Source: Verrucomicrobiota bacterium (lineage in GTDB: Bacteria; Auribacterota; JABMQX01; JAFGEW01). From it: a DNA stretch of 57,784 nucleotides. Numbering within the stretch: the first letter of the stretch is position 1; the number at the start of each line of letters is the position of its first letter. The stretch is from the NCBI GenBank assembly GCA_016931415.1, contig JAFGEW010000060.1, positions 1 to 57,784 on the forward strand. The letters are read 5' to 3'. The position numbers and the translations under genes are program-made. Under the pieces are notes generated by a model. The model did not search any database and was not told the origin of the DNA. It saw only the letters and a program-made list of their open reading frames with translations. Below are positions 24,686-32,081 of the stretch, in pieces.

Positions 24686-25996
24686 CTAGAGGATCCGACT
24701 GAGCAGGGGGATGGCGTAGACATCCTCAGGCCGGTCGACGGCCTCGCGGAGCTTCTGGACGGCGCGGCGCGCGTTAACCTCGCGCACCTCACCCGTAATT
24801 GCCACCGTGAAGTCGCCCTCGGCGCTGAGGCGGAAGACCTCCTCGGCATCGGCGTAGCAGGTCCGCAACGTATCCACGAGCAGCTTCTTGCGCCCGCGCT
24901 TGACGCCGGGCACGCGCAGGCTGTAGCGCCGCTCGACGGTGGACGTGTCGGCGAGCGGCAATGCTTTCTTGAGGTCTGGCCACCCCGGGTTGACGATCTC
25001 GGCGCCTATCGTGATGGTCCTGGCGATCTCGATCACGTCGGCCGCCACCGCGCTTGCCGTCGGGATCATACCTGCGCCCTTGCCGAACAGCCGCACCTCG
25101 CCGACGAAGTCGCCATGGAGTTCGATGCCATTGAATGCCCCATCGACCTGTCCAAGATGGTAGGCCTTCGGCACGAGCATTGGACCGACGCGCACGTCGT
25201 ACGCGACGTCCGCCCCGCGAGTGCCTTCCTCACACGCGTGCGCCATGGCGATGAGCTTGACGTGATGGCCCATGCGCTCGGCGGCCGCGATGTCGGCCGG
25301 CGTGATCCGCGTAATGCCCTCGATGGGGATCTTTGTGAAGTCACACCACTGACCGAACGCGAACGTCGAGAGCAAGGAGATCTTGTGCGCTGCGTCCGTC
25401 CCGTTCAAATCGAGCGACGGATCGAGCTCGGCGTAGCCTTCCTTCTGCGCCACCTTGACCGCATGCTCGAGGTCCATCCCCTCGCTCGCCATGCGAGTGA
25501 GCACGAAGTTCGACGTCCCGTTGAGGATGCCTGTGATCGAGTCGATCCGGTTTGCCCGTAATGACTCGGTGAGCACCTCCACCACGGGCATTCCGCCGCC
25601 GACGGCCGCCTCGAACCGCACGAGCACGGCCGCCCTTCGGGCGGCTTCGAGAATCTCGCGGCCATGCGTGGCGAGCAGCGCCTTGTTCGCCGTCACGATG
25701 TGCTTGCCCGCGGCGATCGCTTCGAGCACGATGTCCTTGGCCACCGTCGTGCCGCCGACCGTCTCGACGACGATTCGGATACGCGGATCCGAGATCACGC
25801 TTGCCGAGCTCGTCGTCATCAACTTGCGGTCGACCCGGAACGCGCGCGGGCGATCGAGGTCGATGTCGCACACCGCGCGCAGGCCAAGCTCGATGCCGTA
25901 GCGCTCGCGGTAGAGCTTCGACTTCTCGATCAGGTTCTTGGCCGTGCCCGAACCGACCGTGCCGAATCCGATAATACCGACGCCGACCTGCGCCAC
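24686..25996 (-). CDS. hom: Homoserine dehydrogenase with C-terminal ACT domain
   Basis: 436 residues. NAD(P)-binding motif GIIGFGTVGSGTAKN at the start, catalytic region GILNGTSNFVLTRM and EGYAELDPSLDLNGTDAAHK, then a C-terminal ACT domain (about 355-436, YSLRVPGVKRGRKKL...) that in this family senses threonine. It reduces aspartate semialdehyde to homoserine on the way to Thr and Met. The GTG start at 25996 is preferred because GGAGG stands 7 nt before it and the NAD motif begins at once; the open frame continues upstream to 26065 without family similarity. It is 164 bp downstream of eutN. Confidence 0.95.
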   Translation of the reverse strand: MAQVGVGIIGFGTVGSGTAKNLIEKSKLYRERYGIELGLRAVCDIDLDRPRAFRVDRKLMTTSSASVISDPRIRIVVETVGGTTVAKDIVLEAIAAGKHIVTANKALLATHGREILEAARRAAVLVRFEAAVGGGMPVVEVLTESLRANRIDSITGILNGTSNFVLTRMASEGMDLEHAVKVAQKEGYAELDPSLDLNGTDAAHKISLLSTFAFGQWCDFTKIPIEGITRITPADIAAAERMGHHVKLIAMAHACEEGTRGADVAYDVRVGPMLVPKAYHLGQVDGAFNGIELHGDFVGEVRLFGKGAGMIPTASAVAADVIEIARTITIGAEIVNPGWPDLKKALPLADTSTVERRYSLRVPGVKRGRKKLLVDTLRTCYADAEEVFRLSAEGDFTVAITGEVREVNARRAVQKLREAVDRPEDVYAIPLLSRIL

Positions 25997-26160
25997 GAGC
26001 CGCCTCCGGTTGCGTAAAACGATCGAGTACACCCTCAAGCAAGAACTGGGCCGGGAGAGTCGCACGTCGAGTCGCGCCTGTCAAGCACACCGGGAAGGCA
26101 GGAGGAGGGGGGAACAGCGGCGCCTCGGTCTGATCCGGGCAATCCGCACAGATCAGGAGT

Positions 26161-26433
26161 TCATCCCCGAACATCAACCTCATCGACGACGCCGACGATG
26201 ACCGACCGCACGGGTGCCTGAGCGTCGCCCACCATCTGGCGTCCCGAGTTGCCCTCGTTAACCACGAGTACGCGGTCGCCCATGCCCGCGTTGACGAAGT
26301 CGAGCGCGATGTACGAGTTGCCGTGCTCGCGTCCGTCGAGGCCGAGCGGCTGCACCACGAGCAGCTTGTGCCCGTCATAGACCGGGTGGCGCACTGTTGC
26401 CACCACGTTGCCGATCACACGTGCGATGTGCAT
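26161..26433 (-). CDS. EutN/CcmL-family bacterial microcompartment vertex protein
   Basis: 90 residues, typical length. The family start MHIARVIGNVVATVRHP and core LDGREHGNSYIALDFVNAGMGDRVLVVNEG are unmistakable. These proteins form pentamers that cap the vertices of microcompartment shells. No shell hexamer (BMC-H/T) or enzyme cargo gene is in the window. It starts 3 nt after the glycosyltransferase stop and thus appears to be the last gene of a pgsA-flavin reductase-glycosyltransferase run. It could belong to a split BMC locus or serve another role. Confidence 0.93.
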   Translation of the reverse strand: MHIARVIGNVVATVRHPVYDGHKLLVVQPLGLDGREHGNSYIALDFVNAGMGDRVLVVNEGNSGRQMVGDAQAPVRSVIVGVVDEVDVRG

Positions 26434-26436
26434 GAC

Positions 26437-28059
26437 TCAAGTCCCATTTGGACACGTCACGGACGTATCACCGTCAGGCGGCATGTCGAGGCGCTGTCGC
26501 ATGTCAAAGATGATGTAGTCCCTTGTTTCTTGATAGACCGCGTAGCGCCTCTCCAACAAGGCGGCCAGATCAGGCTGTTCACGGTACTCCCCGAGCCATC
26601 CGATGATGAAGAACTCGGGGGCCTCTTCTCTGATCATCTTGTCGAGGCGCTCCTCTGCGCTCATATCCGGGAGCCCGATATCCCGTAGCACCTTCAGATC
26701 GCCTCGAGTATACCAACGGCTCCCCGCGAGCTTCGCGTGGTAGGTGAGGATCGCACCGTAATAGTAGTCGAGACTGATGGTCTTCATACTATGGTTCACG
26801 ACCGTGCCGATTTCCTTGCGGACCGCGATGTCGTGTTGATACTTCGGATTCGCCCGTTCCCACACGAGCGGTTCAACAGAGACCAAGATCATTACGACCA
26901 GCGCACTCCACGTGACCAAGCGCTGCCATCTCGGATTCGGTAAGTGGCGAAGCCAGTCCAAGAGCAACTTGATGAGCGGGACAAGACTGAGAGCAGAGAT
27001 GGGGATCAGCATGAGCTGATACCGATCGTGCGTGTAGATCTTCCACGAGAAGGTCAGGCCAAGGACGATGTAGCCGATCCAAAGCCCGAGCAGCATCGCC
27101 CGGAAACGCTTGACCGGACACAGAAAGGCGCCCAACAATCCCCCAGCAACGAGCGGGAACCCAATCCGCGACCCGATCTTCTCAAGCCAGCCGTGCCAGA
27201 AAAGGGGATACAGGTACAACGAAGGTCGGAAATTCCTCTCGGCTACCCAGTGAATATACGTCTCCGAAAACATCCGGTGGGTGACATAGAACAGCGTTGG
27301 GATCGCAACGACGACGAAGAAGAACACGTAGCGCCATCTCACGCATCGCGCGACCGACTTCTCATGCTGGAGCATCAACGCGATGAAGGCCACAAAAACC
27401 GGACACGCATTGACCCCCGGTTTGAGGAACACGGCCACAGCAGAGACTGCTGCCGCGCCGACCAGCCAGCCCCATGATTGCCTCTCAGAATACGAGTAGA
27501 TGGTCCAGAGACTGACCAGCAGGGAGAAGATGAGCAATGGACCGGGAATCAGGCCTCGACTTCCTTGAATCCCGTATGGGGCAAAAAGGTACAGGACTGT
27601 TGAGAGAAACGCCGCATCCCGAGACGCAACTCGACGGACCAGGCTATGGAGGAACGCTCCGCCGATGACCCAGAAAAGGATCGACCAGGAACGCGCGAGC
27701 CAGAGGTGCTCGCCGCCGACGATGGCATAGACGCACGCAGAAAGGTGCTCAATAATCGGCGGTTCGAGAAACGGTGTGGCCACCAGATTCGCCGCGGCAA
27801 CTTCGCGTTCCCACTTCGGGATGGACTCGTTATCCCGGTAGTAGAACGCGCGGGCAATGAGGGCGGACCGGTACTGGCGCTGACAGTCGATCTCGATTCG
27901 CTCGGCGTGGTAGTCCATCGGCGGGCTGGAAATCCGGTCGAACCGAACGGCAAGCGCCGCGACAACAAATGCGCCGATCACGAGAAACCGGGCCCATCGT
28001 CTGCGCGGGAGAAGAGACGATCGTGCAGACTCATCCGGCGTGTTTGATGCCACCATCAT
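26437..28059 (-). CDS. GT39/ArnT-like polytopic membrane glycosyltransferase
   Basis: 540 residues with about ten membrane segments. The first periplasmic loop has SPPMDYHAERIEID followed by QYRSALIARAFYYRDN, where the dolichol-phosphate mannosyltransferase superfamily carries its acidic catalytic residues. A C-terminal soluble part of about 150 residues follows the last helix (WERANPKYQHDIAVRKEIG onward). It probably transfers a sugar from a polyprenyl phosphate donor to an exported acceptor; specificity unknown. ATG 28059 (next codon also ATG) overlaps the stop of the upstream deleted paralogue, with AAGGAGACG ahead. Confidence 0.9.
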   Translation of the reverse strand: MMVASNTPDESARSSLLPRRRWARFLVIGAFVVAALAVRFDRISSPPMDYHAERIEIDCQRQYRSALIARAFYYRDNESIPKWEREVAAANLVATPFLEPPIIEHLSACVYAIVGGEHLWLARSWSILFWVIGGAFLHSLVRRVASRDAAFLSTVLYLFAPYGIQGSRGLIPGPLLIFSLLVSLWTIYSYSERQSWGWLVGAAAVSAVAVFLKPGVNACPVFVAFIALMLQHEKSVARCVRWRYVFFFVVVAIPTLFYVTHRMFSETYIHWVAERNFRPSLYLYPLFWHGWLEKIGSRIGFPLVAGGLLGAFLCPVKRFRAMLLGLWIGYIVLGLTFSWKIYTHDRYQLMLIPISALSLVPLIKLLLDWLRHLPNPRWQRLVTWSALVVMILVSVEPLVWERANPKYQHDIAVRKEIGTVVNHSMKTISLDYYYGAILTYHAKLAGSRWYTRGDLKVLRDIGLPDMSAEERLDKMIREEAPEFFIIGWLGEYREQPDLAALLERRYAVYQETRDYIIFDMRQRLDMPPDGDTSVTCPNGT

Positions 28060-28847
28060 TCCTCGTCGTCTCCTTTCGGCAGCCTCGTGACGTGGTCTTG
28101 GTCGATGCGCTTCCTGATGTCGTAGATGATGCAATCGGCCGTGTCATGGAGTTTGTGGTATTGTGTCTCAAGAAGCGCGCGAAGGTCTGGCTGGTTCGAG
28201 AAGCCCTTGATGATGAGGATGACAAAACAGTCGGCGCAATGCGCCTGCCTCTTCTCGTCGAGGAGCTTCGCCGTGGAGGGGAAAGGCACTCCCAAACGTC
28301 TGCGGGTTTCGATGTCGTGGCTCGTCGGCCACCACGAGCCGGCTACGCCCCCGCAATAACGCAGGATGTCGCCATACTCCAGGTCCAGGATGATCGTTCT
28401 ATCGCTGTGATTAATCAGCTCCCCGACCTCACGCCGCACATCGGCAGCGTGTTTGTCCGACCTGTTGGTGTTGGTCCAAAGCACCGGCTCTACGGCGTCG
28501 GCAACGGCAACAAGTATTGCACCCCGTGCGGCCACTGGGATCTCCAGCTTACGCGTGCGCTCCAGTCCATCTGCCCCGATGCGATGCCCCTGGTCGGACG
28601 CGTCGTATGCTCGAATCCAGTAGAAGGACTGGGCCAGAACAGCCGAACGGAGTTGGCGTTGCGCGCTGAAATCCAGGGGTGGTCCTGCTGTCCTGTAAGC
28701 TTGGACGGCGAGGGTCGCCATGCAGAAGACAAGGAGGAGTACAAGACGCCAGAGCTGGCTGGAAGGCAGGAGAACGGTTGGGCCATTGTTCAGAGCACCC
28801 TCTGGTTTTGAGACGTGCAACGCGACACCTCTGAGCCGGTCAACCAT
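28056..28847 (-). CDS. Internally deleted paralogue of the adjacent glycosyltransferase
   Basis: 263 residues. The N-terminal part (one membrane helix, then GPPLDFSAQRQLRSAVLAQSFYW) matches SPPMDYHAERIE...QYRSALIARAFYY of the next gene. The C-terminal part (AVEPVLWTNTNRSDKH, VRREVGELINHSDRTIILD, YGDILRY) matches SVEPLVWERANPKYQH, VRKEIGTVVNHSMKTISLD and YGAILTY. The roughly 270 residues between, which hold the polytopic membrane core, are missing, in frame. The result is a plausible one- or two-helix protein with a soluble C-terminal domain. ATG 28847 overlaps the flavin reductase stop by 8 nt and its own stop overlaps the next start, so it is still translated in register. The start lacks a strong ribosome site, consistent with coupling. 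Confidence 0.8.
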   Translation of the reverse strand: MVDRLRGVALHVSKPEGALNNGPTVLLPSSQLWRLVLLLVFCMATLAVQAYRTAGPPLDFSAQRQLRSAVLAQSFYWIRAYDASDQGHRIGADGLERTRKLEIPVAARGAILVAVADAVEPVLWTNTNRSDKHAADVRREVGELINHSDRTIILDLEYGDILRYCGGVAGSWWPTSHDIETRRRLGVPFPSTAKLLDEKRQAHCADCFVILIIKGFSNQPDLRALLETQYHKLHDTADCIIYDIRKRIDQDHVTRLPKGDDEE

Positions 28848-29472
28848 GGTGTGATCTGAAGACACCGCGTGGATGCTTACGTTTGAGGCGCTCGGTGATC
28901 GGCACGAACCAGTCGCCGGCGAGCCGGCCAATCGGGCTGAACTTCGTCACGTCCGGCTTGCCGCGCGTGAGGAGGGCATCGTCGACGTGAATGACGACCA
29001 CCTTGCCGATCGTGAGCACGTTGCCGCCCTTCTGGGTCAGTTTGCTCAGCGGAATCTGGCGCCACAGGCGGCACTCGAGGCTCACGGGCGACGCGGCGAT
29101 CCGCGGCGGATGCACGGCCGACGATTTCACCGTCTTGAGCCTGGTCATTTCGAGCTCGCTCACTTCACTCGTGTGGTGTCCGCTCGCCGCCACCACATCG
29201 TTGAGCAATTCCTCGGTCACCACGTTGACGACGAACTCGTTCGACGTCTCGATGTTGAGCACCGTGCAGATCTTGCCGAGCTCGCGCGTGCCGGCGCTGA
29301 ACGCCACCATCGGCGGGTCTTCGTTGACGACCGTGAAGAAGCTGTGCGGCGTTGCCCGGACAATGCCCTCAGGGCTCACCGTCGTGATGAACGCGATCGG
29401 CCGCGGCACGACAACCGTCTCGAGAATCTCGTACGCCCGTTTCGGTGAGAGGTCTTCTGCCTTGTAGATCAT
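28840..29472 (-). CDS. Flavin reductase-like FMN-binding split-barrel protein
   Basis: 210 residues. The family text VVVPRPIAFITTVSPEGIVRATPHSFF and PPMVAFSAG..., TSNEFVVNVVTEELL is intact, followed by ECRLWRQIPLSK and VVVIHVDDALL. Such proteins bind FMN and reduce it with NAD(P)H, or serve as flavoreductases for unknown partners. ATG 29472 has GGGAGCACGAGG upstream. It sits between pgsA (59-nt gap) and the deleted glycosyltransferase (8-nt overlap), an unusual setting for it. Confidence 0.92.
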   Translation of the reverse strand: MIYKAEDLSPKRAYEILETVVVPRPIAFITTVSPEGIVRATPHSFFTVVNEDPPMVAFSAGTRELGKICTVLNIETSNEFVVNVVTEELLNDVVAASGHHTSEVSELEMTRLKTVKSSAVHPPRIAASPVSLECRLWRQIPLSKLTQKGGNVLTIGKVVVIHVDDALLTRGKPDVTKFSPIGRLAGDWFVPITERLKRKHPRGVFRSHHG

Positions 29473-29531
29473 CCTCGTGCTCCCAGGGTGTATCCATTCC
29501 CGTCAGTACGCGGCCGTGTCTCGCGACGGCC

Positions 29532-30155
29532 TTATCCATCCTCCCGCTTCTCGCGGATCGCCATGAGCATCGGCCAGTTGCCGAGCACGTACTCGATGCC
29601 GGAGAAGAAAGTCACCAACGTCGCCACGAGCATGAGCCACCACGAGATCGTCTGCACTCTGATCCACGCCGGCTCCCACCCGACGATCTGCGTGAACACC
29701 ACCAGCGCGATGATCAGGTTGACCACCGTGCCCTGGACGATGGCCTTGAGCTTGCCGCTCCAGCGCGCCGCGATCACCACGTTGCTCAGCACCCCGAAGT
29801 TACGCAGCACGGCCACCGTAATGTCGCGGTAGAAAATGATGGCCAGCATCCAGATTTCGGCTAGCCCGCTCGCCAGGAAGCACAGGAACGCCGTGAACCG
29901 GAACATCGTGTCGGCGAACGGATCGAGCAGCTTGCCGATATTGGTTACGATCCGCCACCGCCGCGCCAGCCGCCCGTCGAGCAGGTCGGACGCCTCGGCC
30001 AGCACCACGACAACGAATGCGCCGATCAGCCACCCGTTCGGCGCCGGCCTGGCCGTCCCGCCCGTACGAACGAGCATCCCGCCAGCGTACCAGAACGCGA
30101 CGAAGATCGGGCTCAGCACGATGCGAATCGCCGTAATGGAATTCGGGAGGTTCAT
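29532..30155 (-). CDS. pgsA: CDP-alcohol phosphatidyltransferase, PgsA type
   Basis: 207 residues, about six membrane helices. The family motif D-x2-DG-x2-AR-x8-G-x3-D-x3-D is complete as DLLDGRLARRWRIVTNIG then KLLDPFAD. The N-terminal MNLPNSITAIRIVLSPIF is typical of phosphatidylglycerophosphate synthase, first step of phosphatidylglycerol and cardiolipin synthesis. A phosphatidylinositol-type enzyme is less likely. ATG 30155 has AGAGGA ahead. First gene of the minus-strand run ending with eutN. Confidence 0.88.
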   Translation of the reverse strand: MNLPNSITAIRIVLSPIFVAFWYAGGMLVRTGGTARPAPNGWLIGAFVVVVLAEASDLLDGRLARRWRIVTNIGKLLDPFADTMFRFTAFLCFLASGLAEIWMLAIIFYRDITVAVLRNFGVLSNVVIAARWSGKLKAIVQGTVVNLIIALVVFTQIVGWEPAWIRVQTISWWLMLVATLVTFFSGIEYVLGNWPMLMAIREKREDG

Positions 30156-30306
30156 ACCAGTCCTCTCACACCCGCCTCACGGCGAGAATGTACGCGACCC
30201 GCGTAATGCTGTCAATGACGAGCAGGAGCCCAGATCGTCGAAAAGAGCTGGCTGGCCGGCTGGATAGACTCGTATCAGCCCTGCCAGGGACGTGTGGGAA
30301 TAGCTG

Positions 30307-30369
30307 CGGGCGCAAGCCCGTGGGGCAAGGCCAAACGAAGCATCCCGAGCTCCCTTGAGGGGCGATTGA
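30307..30369. repeat. P1-P2 palindrome module in the pgsA-aspS spacer
   Basis: CGGGCGCAAGCCCG (30307-30320) and AGCTCCCTTGAGGGGCGATTGA (30348-30369) are separated by 27 bp, the same order and similar spacing as at 16507-16570. The rest of the 30156-30683 spacer holds AG-rich tracts (about 30430-30480) and CT-rich tracts (about 30510-30550) and no credible gene. Confidence 0.8.
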
Positions 30370-30591
30370 TCCCTCGCCTCGACGAGAAAGGCCCATCATC
30401 CGGAAACCTGAGCGCGGCCGGATGTGCAGGCAAGGAGGGGGTAGAGGAGCAGCGGAATCCGATACGCAGGTAAGAGGAGAGCAGGGAGCCCGCCTTTTAC
30501 GCCCGGTTCTGTTCCATCCTTCCTCGTTCCTGCTTCCGCTCTCTCCTCTGCCCGTTCACGTGTTCGCCTCCCAACCGCTTCCACTAAAGCG

Positions 30592-30620
30592 TTGACACCT
30601 GAGCAGCCTTCTCCTAAACA
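30592..30620 (+). promoter_or_regulatory. Sigma70-type promoter of aspS
   Basis: TTGACA (30592-30597), 17-bp spacer, TAAACA (30615-30620). Start near 30627, leader about 57 nt to the GTG at 30684. The -10 box is only a half match. Confidence 0.5.
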
Positions 30621-30683
30621 TGGCGCTCTGTCGATGGCCCAGGGGGCCGACACGACGAGACACAGCCATCTGGAGGCATCACG

Positions 30684-31985
30684 GTGGAGCGCACGCTGAC
30701 AAATCAGGCCAAGGAGCATATCGGCCACACGATCCTGCTCAAGGGGTGGGTGCATCGCATCCGCGCGCTCGGCGCGGTCAACTTCCTCATTCTGCGAGAC
30801 CGCAAGGGCCTTATCCAATGCGTGTGCGACAAGAAGACCATCGACCTGGTCGGCGTCGGCCACGAATCCGTCGTTGAGGTCGAGGGCGAGGTCAAGGCCG
30901 ACGAGCGCGCCTTCGGCGGCGTCGAGATCGTGGTCAGGAAGCTCAGCGTCATCGTCGCCGTCAAGGAGACGCCGCCCATCGAGGTCAACCAGAAGCTCGA
31001 GATCAGCAAGCTGGGCCTCGAGACCATGCTCAACTACCGGCCGATCAGCCTGCGCCACCTCGACGTTCGCGACATCTGGCGTGTCGAGGCGGAGTTCATC
31101 TGGGCCTTCCGCGAATATCTCAAGAGCGAGGGCTTCATGGAGGTCAAAACCTCGAGGATCGTCGGCGGCGCCACCGAGGGCGGTGCCAACGTCTTCGAGA
31201 TCAAGTACTTCGGGCGCAAGGCGTACCTGGCTCAGTCACCGCAGTTCTACAAGCAGATCATGGTCGGCAGCGGCTTCGAACGCGTATTCGAGGTCGGCAT
31301 GGTCTACCGCGCAGAGCCGCATGCGACAGCGCGCCACCTTAACGAGTACATGTCGCTCGACTACGAGATGGGCTTTATTCGCGACGAGCAAGACGTGATC
31401 GACATGGAGATCGCCTGCCTCAAGCACATGTTCAGGCACGTCGAGGCCACCTGCGCCGATGTGCTCGAGAAGTTCGGCGTCAAGGTGCCCACCTTTGAGA
31501 CCATCCCGCGCATCAAGCTCAAGGAAGCGTTCCAGATCCTCATTGATGAGTTCGACTACAAGCAGGAAGACGTCCACGACCTCGACCCCGAGAGCGAGCG
31601 CCTGCTCTGCCAGCACTTCGGCAAGACTCACGGCGCACCGCTCGTCTACGTGTCGAACTACCCGATCGAGAAGCGGCCCATGTACACCATGCCCGACTTC
31701 GACGACCCCGGCACAACGCGTTCGTTCGACCTGCTTTACAATGGGCTCGAGATCACCACGGGCAGCCAGCGTATCCACGAGTATCAGATGCTCGTCGACA
31801 ACATGCGCAAGTTCGGTCTCAACCCGGACGATTTTTCCGACTATCTGATGACCTTTAAGTACGGCATGCCGCCGCACGGCGGGCTCGCCATCGGCGCCGA
31901 GCGCATCACCGCGCGCCTGCTCGAACTGCCTAACATCCGTGAGGCGTCGCTCTTCCCGCGCGACCTCAACCGCACGACGCCCTAG
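30684..31985 (+). CDS. aspS: Archaeal-type (probably non-discriminating) aspartyl-tRNA synthetase
   Basis: 433 residues, the archaeal/eukaryal length, lacking the large GAD insert of bacterial AspRS (about 590). N-terminal OB fold (ILLKGWVHRIRALGAVNFLILRD). The class II core has motif 2 as FEVGMVYRAEPHATARHLNEY and motif 3 as GGLAIGAERITARLLELPNIREA. These match archaeal AspRS better than AsnRS. Such enzymes often charge both tRNA-Asp and tRNA-Asn, with the amidotransferase GatCAB correcting Asp-tRNA-Asn; GatCAB is not in the window. GTG 30684 follows TGGAGG. An AsnRS assignment remains possible. Confidence 0.88.
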   Translation: MERTLTNQAKEHIGHTILLKGWVHRIRALGAVNFLILRDRKGLIQCVCDKKTIDLVGVGHESVVEVEGEVKADERAFGGVEIVVRKLSVIVAVKETPPIEVNQKLEISKLGLETMLNYRPISLRHLDVRDIWRVEAEFIWAFREYLKSEGFMEVKTSRIVGGATEGGANVFEIKYFGRKAYLAQSPQFYKQIMVGSGFERVFEVGMVYRAEPHATARHLNEYMSLDYEMGFIRDEQDVIDMEIACLKHMFRHVEATCADVLEKFGVKVPTFETIPRIKLKEAFQILIDEFDYKQEDVHDLDPESERLLCQHFGKTHGAPLVYVSNYPIEKRPMYTMPDFDDPGTTRSFDLLYNGLEITTGSQRIHEYQMLVDNMRKFGLNPDDFSDYLMTFKYGMPPHGGLAIGAERITARLLELPNIREASLFPRDLNRTTP

Positions 31986-31986
31986 C

Positions 31987-32001
31987 GGGGCGCTGCGCCC
32001 C
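31987..32001 (+). terminator. Short GC hairpin after aspS
   Basis: GGGGCGCTGCGCCCC forms a 6-bp stem with a 3-nt loop directly after the stop at 31985. No U-tract follows, so it is at best a weak pause or terminator. Confidence 0.35.
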
Positions 32002-32042
32002 TGAGCAGACGTCACCTGGAGCGCATCGCGCCCTCTCGTTCC

Positions 32043-32058
32043 TGGCACAGAACGTGCA
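32043..32058 (+). promoter_or_regulatory. Possible sigma54 promoter of the histidine kinase gene
   Basis: TGGCACAGAACGTGCA keeps the GG and GC pairs ten bases apart that define -24/-12 promoters; it differs from the usual TTGC box by one base. The predicted start near 32068 leaves a leader of only about 13 nt that still holds the GAGG ribosome site at 32071. Prediction only. Confidence 0.4.
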
Positions 32059-32081
32059 TTTCCGACCGCCGAGGTCGTGAT

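Noticed and set aside
25400-25420. tRNA-like GTTCAAATC word
   Set aside because: It lies inside the hom coding sequence and no acceptor or anticodon stem surrounds it. No tRNA gene was found in the window.
30396-31058. 220-codon minus-strand ORF upstream of aspS
   Set aside because: It runs antisense into aspS; its unique part is AG/CT-rich spacer.
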